Source: an uncultured Eubacteriales bacterium
GTDB taxonomy: Bacteria; Bacillota; Clostridia; Oscillospirales; Acutalibacteraceae
Assembly: GCA_934444695.1 (NCBI GenBank)
Contig: CAKSDF010000071.1
Location: 1 to 9,228, forward strand
DNA length: 9,228 nucleotides
Direction of reading: 5' to 3'
The notes beneath the pieces are model-generated. The model was given only the letters and a program-made list of their open reading frames with translations, was not told where the DNA came from and did no database searches. Positions 6,801-9,228 of the stretch are shown in pieces (position 1 is the first letter of the stretch; each line of letters starts with the position of its first letter). A program made the position numbers and the translations under genes.

Positions 6801-8367
6801 ACTTAGCAAGGTTAAGACTGCTTTCGAAAACATAACTAAGGTTATCGGAACGGTTATGTGCACCTGCGAAAAGGATACTGAGGATGTATTCGACTTTGTC
6901 GGAAACGACCACGCAATGAAGGACGGCACCTTCTGGATGAACGTCACAGTTGGCGGCGTTGCATATCCCAATGTTGATCTCTTCAACTCTGTTTATGTCC
7001 GTGTAGGCCGTTACTTCGGTGAAGACACCTACACCCATAAGTTCAACTACAATGAATACTATCAGTTCGAGTTCCTTGTAAATCCCGATAAGGATAACAC
7101 CTTCTACATTACCCACGGTAATGAGGACAACGGAATCGAGTGGCAGTATCCCAGCGTTATCAATGTTACCGGTAATGAGTGGCAGAGAGCTTCGGTTCTC
7201 ATTTCCGACATCGGAACCACCGTTATTCAGAACATGACCCCCCAATACGGTCTTGATAATGTTAACCTCCTCCATATTGGTCAGGCTAATGCCGGCGAAT
7301 TCTACATGAAGGATATCGCCGTTGTATCTTTTGGCTATGCCAAGCAGCGCGATGCCGCCGAGAAGAAATTCCTCGACGCTGTTGCCGCTATCGGAACCGT
7401 AACTGCTGAATCCGGTGATGCTATCGAGGCTGCAAAGACTGCCCGCGAAGCACTCAACAACTGGATCAACACTGCAACTGCTGAGAATCTTGCAGCTTCT
7501 GCAACCCTCGACAGAGCTGTCCTTGAGTATGCTCTGCTCGATCCCGCAAATGCTGATGTTAAGGCTGTTCACGAGAAGATCGTTGCTCTTCCCGAGGCTA
7601 AAGATGTAACCCTCGAAAACAAGGATGCTATCGTTGATGCAGGCAACGCTTTCGACGCTCTTACCGATGCTAAGAAGGCTATGCTTCCTGCCGAAGAAAC
7701 CACTAAGCTTGCTGCAGTCCGCAAGATGCTTGACATCATTACAAAGGTTGGACCCGTTAAGGAACTCATCGATGCACTTGCCGAGCCCGATGACATCAAC
7801 TATGCTAACCTCGATACTGTTAAACCGAAGTACGATGAAGCAAAGGCAGCTTTCGATGATCTTGATGCAGAACTTCAGACCTATGTTGACAATGTTGACA
7901 AGCTTGACGGTGTTGGCGGAAAGATTACCGCTCTGACCGAGGACATCGCTGCTGCTAAGGCTGTTGAGGATCTTATCGATGCTCTGCCCGCAGCTGCCGA
8001 TGCAACTGCAGACGATGCCGCTGCAATCGTTGCTGCTAACGCTCGGTTTACTGCTCTTACAGATGCTCAGAAGGATCTTATCCCCGAAGAGAAAAAGCAG
8101 AAACTTGCTGATCTCGTTGGCGGCATAGAACCTCCCGCACCTACCGTAAAATACGGTGATGTTGACGGAAACGGCACTATCGATGCTACCGACGCTCTCT
8201 GGGCTCTCCAGACATTCGTTGGTTCCCGTACTCTCGATGAGGCTGCTACCAAGGCTGCCGACGTCGACCTCGACAACCAAATCACTGCTTCCGACGCACT
8301 TGCAATTCTCCAGTACTTTGTGGGACTCCGCACCGAGCTTCCTGTAAAGGCTGCAACTGCTGAATAA
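3805..8367 (+). CDS. Large secreted dockerin-containing repeat protein, no recognised catalytic domain
   Basis: This 1520-residue exported protein begins with a signal peptide (1-31). Order of parts: N-terminal beta-rich region (32-202); a jelly-roll-like segment (203-378) ending in WLDNIVA, as in many carbohydrate-binding modules; helical repeat 1 (379-441); second beta-rich segment (442-642); repeat 2 (643-706); third beta-rich segment (710-876); repeats 3-4 (877-1010); fourth jelly-roll-like segment (1011-1179) ending in FYMKDIAVV; repeats 5-8 (1180-1440); a PPAP linker; and a type I dockerin (1451-1511). The dockerin predicts calcium-dependent attachment to a cohesin, so I infer a cell-surface or cellulosome-like role in binding rather than catalysis. 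Start chosen at 3805: GGAGG (3792-3796) lies 8 nt upstream and a signal peptide begins there; the in-frame ATG at 3790 overlaps that Shine-Dalgarno. Twelve cysteines occur, including CTC and CC pairs. Codon use from 4339 on avoids TTA, CTA and TCA. The beta-domain families are not identified. Confidence 0.92.
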   Translation: MKKTFKRSLSVLLSVLMVLSVLSAGMISTLAEDKEFTMIAVVAMKPEDGAEYLTTRFIFNATEDDLTALNGGPVDLGSYGYEAQWGIIPATSENPHERVDGNWDINTWGYDENGHLYFATKFPKPEGYNTPADEYAAAAKGELAGFVREFSENAVKNGIVEDAHDRAFCPDLKANTELDGMDCVRQVLTTDEVYYAKPVATKTVVLNNCDSAEGWAPYPGDGLELTTEKKTEGTGSIHTSQGGGFTQGGPIAGLDLTGIQSISFDFAANTAEALSGPADVAFYLFSGDYAINADRGDRYYELSGVDTSKVMAFDVDAIRAGYGKGDESFATITTTPVATGENFDITNVTGFYFWGCTSYDGSHEQWLDNIVATVAVQADEAVEAVIAAIDALPEAAAVRVANKEAIDAAKAAYDALSEEQKANVTNADKLTAAIDALEALRVKKEILLDDGLTPSRWSVGGHGASRDTRDVHGDGNAYTFIWWHLRTCCTFATPMDITGAKQIKIDLTGDNYDLDAPATLQQVLGKDIINAKGDLGIALTSYTGKLPTGIDNCDNDLPCDEITDTNFLLTGEAWTDYGVRLTIDEEIVSGMNTLNIDYSTAGEKFDASAVTGIALVGKTDHCEEAFSGVWAVVDKYEDPKSDDPAVIAVTDAIDALPAAKDVTLADGDAITAANDAYNALTADQKTWVYNLNKLTAAKEAYDALAATADKIGVKFVWAYTTIYGDNDKFEVSEAKTLTVKAKISAVGGSDQRYFGYLQLLGDQGSNPAGSRLNIADYEALETEHNTRYGYDYKTLVSEIEVADADTYKASFVYGGRKAADVPNAALTVYEIEVYDGETLLASFCPAEDDVTVDVDPEQSGEKATNWVYVYGFKTLTPAEQVDELIDALPAPGSLAISDLKALAAAEEAYNALTDEQKAEVKGAEKLTALLAEKEEKFSNIVDQLAAKVMDLPEPDELTGDEEQTEAVRAALAEIDTITKSLTRAQVTEFKNKYPELPGKLSKVKTAFENITKVIGTVMCTCEKDTEDVFDFVGNDHAMKDGTFWMNVTVGGVAYPNVDLFNSVYVRVGRYFGEDTYTHKFNYNEYYQFEFLVNPDKDNTFYITHGNEDNGIEWQYPSVINVTGNEWQRASVLISDIGTTVIQNMTPQYGLDNVNLLHIGQANAGEFYMKDIAVVSFGYAKQRDAAEKKFLDAVAAIGTVTAESGDAIEAAKTAREALNNWINTATAENLAASATLDRAVLEYALLDPANADVKAVHEKIVALPEAKDVTLENKDAIVDAGNAFDALTDAKKAMLPAEETTKLAAVRKMLDIITKVGPVKELIDALAEPDDINYANLDTVKPKYDEAKAAFDDLDAELQTYVDNVDKLDGVGGKITALTEDIAAAKAVEDLIDALPAAADATADDAAAIVAANARFTALTDAQKDLIPEEKKQKLADLVGGIEPPAPTVKYGDVDGNGTIDATDALWALQTFVGSRTLDEAATKAADVDLDNQITASDALAILQYFVGLRTELPVKAATAE
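4939..5127 (+). repeat. Helical repeat 1 of the dockerin protein (residues 379-441)
   Basis: First of about eight alanine-rich modules of roughly 60 residues with the pattern: IxALP, then an AI.AA..AY.AL block, then a (T/S)xxQKxxV turn and a closing KLTAA helix. Here the landmarks are IDALPEAA, AKAAYDALSEEQKANV and KLTAAIDAL. The predicted structure is a small helical bundle acting as a spacer between beta-rich segments. This is a very common module type in secreted Clostridia proteins; I do not assign a Pfam name. Confidence 0.82.
5731..5922 (+). repeat. Helical repeat 2 of the dockerin protein (residues 643-706)
   Basis: Landmarks IDALPAAKDVTL, NDAYNALTADQK and KLTAAKEAYDAL align with repeat 1. 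At DNA level it shares the 18-mer ACAAACTCACCGCTGCTA with repeat 1 and the 19-mer GCTAAAGATGTAACCCTCG with repeat 6, which suggests duplication within the gene. Confidence 0.82.
6433..6834 (+). repeat. Helical repeats 3 and 4 of the dockerin protein (residues 877-1010)
   Basis: Repeat 3 (877-939) is canonical: LIDALPAPG, EEAYNALTDEQKAEV, KLTALL. Repeat 4 (940-1010) is degenerate and longer: only MDLPEPDEL, ALTR-like SLTRAQV and the spacing are kept. They are adjacent, with no beta segment between them. Confidence 0.7.
7342..8124 (+). repeat. Helical repeats 5-8 of the dockerin protein (residues 1180-1440)
   Basis: Four adjacent modules form a rod-like helical stretch before the dockerin. Repeat 5 (1180-1245) is degenerate. 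Repeat 6 (1246-1314) has VALPEAKDVTL and FDALTDAKK. Repeat 7 (1315-1384) has LIDALAEPDD and FDDLDAELQTYV. Repeat 8 (1385-1440) has LIDALPAAAD, FTALTDAQK and KLADL. Boundaries are by eye. Confidence 0.75.
8155..8343 (+). other. Type I dockerin domain at the C-terminus
   Basis: Two F-hand calcium-binding repeats are clear. In the first (from D1452), DVDGNGTIDATD gives ligands D1, D3, N5, D9 and D12, followed by the helix ALWALQTFVG. In the second (from D1486), DVDLDNQITASD gives D1, D3, D5 and D12, followed by ALAILQYFVG. Positions 10-11, which set cohesin specificity in classical dockerins, are A-T and A-S, giving a near-symmetric pair that could allow dual-mode binding. No cohesin gene lies in this window. 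Confidence 0.9.
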
Positions 8368-8388
8368 TTTAATCGAAAGATTTAAATT
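8366..8388 (+). other. AT-rich hairpin with GAAA loop right after the dockerin gene stop
   Basis: AATC-GAAA-GATT (8371-8382) forms a GNRA tetraloop stem that continues into ATTT/AAAT pairs with one bulged T (8383). It lies between the stop codon and the strong terminator and may stabilise the mRNA 3' end. It is weak by itself. Confidence 0.35.
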
Positions 8389-8410
8389 TTCGGAAAACAA
8401 ACATTAATAA

Positions 8411-8446
8411 AAGCGGCGTTCCGTTTTACGGGGCGCCGTTTTTTTT
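8411..8446 (+). terminator. Strong intrinsic terminator of the dockerin protein gene
   Basis: A 10-bp stem (CGGCGTTCCG at 8414-8423 with CGGGGCGCCG at 8429-8438, including two T-G wobbles) with loop TTTTA is followed by eight Ts (8439-8446). It lies 44 bp after the stop codon. An upstream A-rich flank partly pairs with the T-tract, so some reverse-direction activity is possible. Confidence 0.93.
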
Positions 8447-8587
8447 GCGCCATTTTTACCCGATTTGTACCCTTTGTGTTTTTATGTTTCGCGTTTTGTA
8501 TTGTTTTTACCCTTGTGACGTTTCTGCTTTTGTACTGAATTTTTTACCCGTTTGCCGGCTGCATTTTTAATATTGTTCCTTTTCAGG
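8447..8587. other. T-rich intergenic stretch with scattered TACCC motifs
   Basis: There is no gene here. The + strand is strongly T-rich. TACCC occurs four times (8457, 8468, 8508, 8545), three of them as TTTTTACCC. No good promoter was found. The role is unknown and the motif may simply reflect base composition. Confidence 0.4.
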
Positions 8588-8608
8588 CCCGCTTTTTGCG
8601 GGTTTTTT
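8588..8608 (+). terminator. Second intrinsic terminator
   Basis: CCCGC-TTTTT-GCGGG (8588-8602) followed by six Ts (8603-8608) is a compact rho-independent terminator. It lies about 140 bp beyond the first one with no gene between, so it either backs up the first terminator or insulates the mraZ promoter from read-through. Confidence 0.82.
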
Positions 8609-8680
8609 GTTTTATGTTTTGCTTTCTTTTTGATTTTTAAGAAAAAAATTAATAAATTCGTTTTTTTATATAAAAAACTC

Positions 8681-8709
8681 TTGATTTTTACATTGTATCA
8701 CGTTATAAT
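8681..8709 (+). promoter_or_regulatory. Sigma-A promoter for mraZ and presumably the dcw cluster
   Basis: TTGATT (8681-8686), exactly 17 bp, then a perfect TATAAT (8704-8709). The region just upstream (8640-8680) is a run of A and T tracts, resembling an UP element. The start site is expected near 8716, which gives a leader of about 360 nt before mraZ. The downstream dcw genes are outside the window. Confidence 0.88.
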
Positions 8710-8718
8710 GGGGATACA

Positions 8719-8747
8719 AAGGCACTTTTAGCGTAAAGGTGTGCCTT
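8719..8747 (+). promoter_or_regulatory. 5'-end hairpin of the mraZ leader
   Basis: AAGG (8719-8722) pairs with CCTT (8744-8747), and CACTTTTA (8723-8730) with TAAAGGTG (8734-8741, one wobble), closing a GCG loop, with a 2-nt bulge (8742-8743). The alternative outer pairing AAGGCAC/GTGCCTT is also perfect. This stem of about 12 bp begins 9 nt after the -10 box, essentially at the transcript start. Confidence 0.6.
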
Positions 8748-8772
8748 GGTGGTGATTTTTGAGCGGATTTTA

Positions 8773-8827
8773 ACCCTTTTGAGGGTGGTTTCTCCGGTTG
8801 TTGAGTCTTTTGGAGATTGAATCTTCC
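8773..8827 (+). other. Two small hairpins in the mraZ leader
   Basis: ACCCT-TTTG-AGGGT (8773-8786) is a perfect 5-bp stem with tetraloop. GGAGAT-TGA-ATCTTCC (8812-8827) forms a 6-bp stem with one bulged T. Neither is followed by a T-tract, so they are not terminators. They sit between the 5' hairpin and the tandem repeat and may be part of a structured leader. Confidence 0.35.
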
Positions 8828-8978
8828 GATAATCGGGTTGCCGTGCGGCCTTGACGGGCTGAAATCTTCCCGTTGATACGGTTGATATAAGGCCTTGACG
8901 GGCTGAAAATCTTTTGATGATCGGGTTGCCGGATGCCTTGATGGCTTAAGAATCGTTTAAAATCTTCTGAAATCTTCA
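8796..8978 (+). repeat. Degenerate ~44-bp tandem repeat in the mraZ leader
   Basis: Landmarks recur in order: GGTTG at 8796, 8836, 8880 and 8924, and AATCTT/AATCGT at 8820, 8863, 8908 and 8951, with extra AATCTTC copies at 8961 and 8971. The 18-mer GGCCTTGACGGGCTGAAA is exact at 8847-8864 and 8891-8908 (44 apart), with a weaker third copy, GCCTTGATGGCT, at 8935. GATAATCGGGTTGCCG (8828-8843) returns at 8916-8931 with one mismatch, 88 bp (two periods) away. In each copy GCC...GGC can pair around TTGAC or TTGAT. No protein-coding or CRISPR character was seen. The array lies inside the predicted 5' untranslated region. Confidence 0.75.
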
Positions 8979-9078
8979 GGCGCATCAATTGCTTTTGATT
9001 ACCTACTTTGTTAATTTATTTTTGACTTGTTGATTTTTCTTGAGTCTTTAAAAAACGTTTGGGAAAGGAGATGGCAGT
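8979..9078 (+). other. 3' part of the mraZ leader with ribosome binding site
   Basis: This is T-rich sequence without a gene. GGAAAGGAG (9062-9070) ends 8 nt before the mraZ ATG and is a strong Shine-Dalgarno. A TTGACT at 9022 lacks a proper -10 at 16-18 bp, so I do not call a second promoter. Only one TGGG (9059-9062) occurs here, so an E. coli-style triple TGGG MraZ operator is not evident. Confidence 0.55.
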
Positions 9079-9228
9079 ATGCTTAACGGAATCTACCGTC
9101 ACTCGGTTGACGCAAAGGGAAGAATGGCCGTTCCGGTCAAATTCCGCACCGAGCTTGGCGATTCGTTCTTTTTAACCGTCGGTCTTGACAGCTGCCTTTA
9201 TATCTTCTCTCAAAACGAATGGGAAAAA
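9079..9228 (+). CDS. mraZ: MraZ transcriptional regulator, 3'-truncated by window end
   Basis: The first 50 codons are present, of a family usually about 143 residues long. The sequence shows the first AbrB-like SpoVT/MraZ half: MLNGIYRHSVDAKGR, then MAVPVKFRTEL, then a beta strand and CLYIFSQNEWEK. The D-x-KGR-x-x-VP signature is diagnostic. MraZ is a ring-forming DNA-binding protein that in other bacteria represses its own operon, the dcw cluster for cell division and peptidoglycan synthesis, usually followed by rsmH (mraW), ftsL and penicillin-binding proteins. The start at 9079 has a strong ribosome binding site 8 nt upstream; the ATG at 9071 is out of frame. The long, repeat-bearing leader is unusual. 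Confidence 0.96.
   Translation, partial: MLNGIYRHSVDAKGRMAVPVKFRTELGDSFFLTVGLDSCLYIFSQNEWEK

Noticed and set aside
4336..8400. A 1354-codon open frame on the minus strand
   Set aside because: It is codon-for-codon antisense to the dockerin gene and is open only because that gene avoids TTA, CTA and TCA codons. The product has no recognisable domains, and the sense frame has a signal peptide, repeats and dockerin.
8752..8820. 22-codon GTG-started leader peptide in the mraZ leader
   Set aside because: There is no convincing Shine-Dalgarno, the start is a GTG and the sequence shows no attenuation logic. It is probably a chance open frame.
8796..8978. CRISPR array
   Set aside because: The copies are contiguous and diverged with no unique spacers, and there are no cas genes nearby.
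8770..8988. 72-codon minus-strand open frame over the tandem repeat
   Set aside because: There is no ribosome binding site, the composition is low-complexity, and it simply follows the repeat; transcription here is predicted on the + strand.
9022..9052. Second mraZ promoter (TTGACT at 9022)
   Set aside because: No acceptable -10 hexamer lies 16-18 bp downstream.
8716..9078. T-box or known riboswitch in the mraZ leader
   Set aside because: I could not find a T-box sequence, a terminator/antiterminator pair near mraZ, or any conserved riboswitch core that I recognise. A covariance search with Rfam models would settle this.

Overview
The window looks like chromosomal DNA from a low-to-mid GC Firmicute of class Clostridia, probably an Oscillospirales (Ruminococcaceae-like) gut anaerobe. 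Signs of this are the YqeG-type HAD phosphatase, a YlbJ-type sporulation membrane protein, a secreted protein ending in a type I dockerin, strong AGGAGG-like ribosome binding sites, sigma-A promoters and the beginning of mraZ, normally the first gene of the division and cell wall (dcw) cluster. The taxon is inferred from gene content only. All genes seen are on the + strand.

Layout. Positions 1-2349 hold a tight run of three genes: a 5'-truncated YqeG-family HAD phosphatase, an endonuclease IV-like TIM-barrel protein, and an M24 (Xaa-Pro type) aminopeptidase. Their stop and start codons overlap (ATGA, then TAATG), so they are probably co-translated. A 162-bp AT-rich spacer with a bulged hairpin and four CATATA boxes leads to a YlbJ-like multi-pass membrane protein (2512-3582). 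A 222-bp AT-rich spacer then carries a clear sigma-A promoter and a short 5'-leader hairpin.

Positions 3805-8367 encode the main accessory item: a 1520-residue secreted protein with a signal peptide, about eight alanine-rich helical repeats of roughly 60 residues, several beta-rich (carbohydrate-binding-module-like) segments between them, and a C-terminal dockerin. No catalytic domain was recognised. It looks like a non-catalytic adhesion, scaffold or substrate-binding component that docks onto a cohesin encoded elsewhere. Its codon use is much more biased than that of its neighbours, which suggests high expression. A strong intrinsic terminator follows.

Positions 8368-9078 are non-coding: two terminators, a T-rich stretch, a very good sigma-A promoter (TTGATT-N17-TATAAT), and a leader of about 360 nt carrying a strong 5' hairpin and a degenerate tandem repeat with a period of about 44 bp. 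The leader ends at mraZ (9079 to the window edge, first 50 codons only).

Most worth a second look are the dockerin repeat protein, the repeat-bearing mraZ leader, and the fact that both clear promoters in the window are followed, at the same distance, by a hairpin built on an AAGGC/GCCTT stem.
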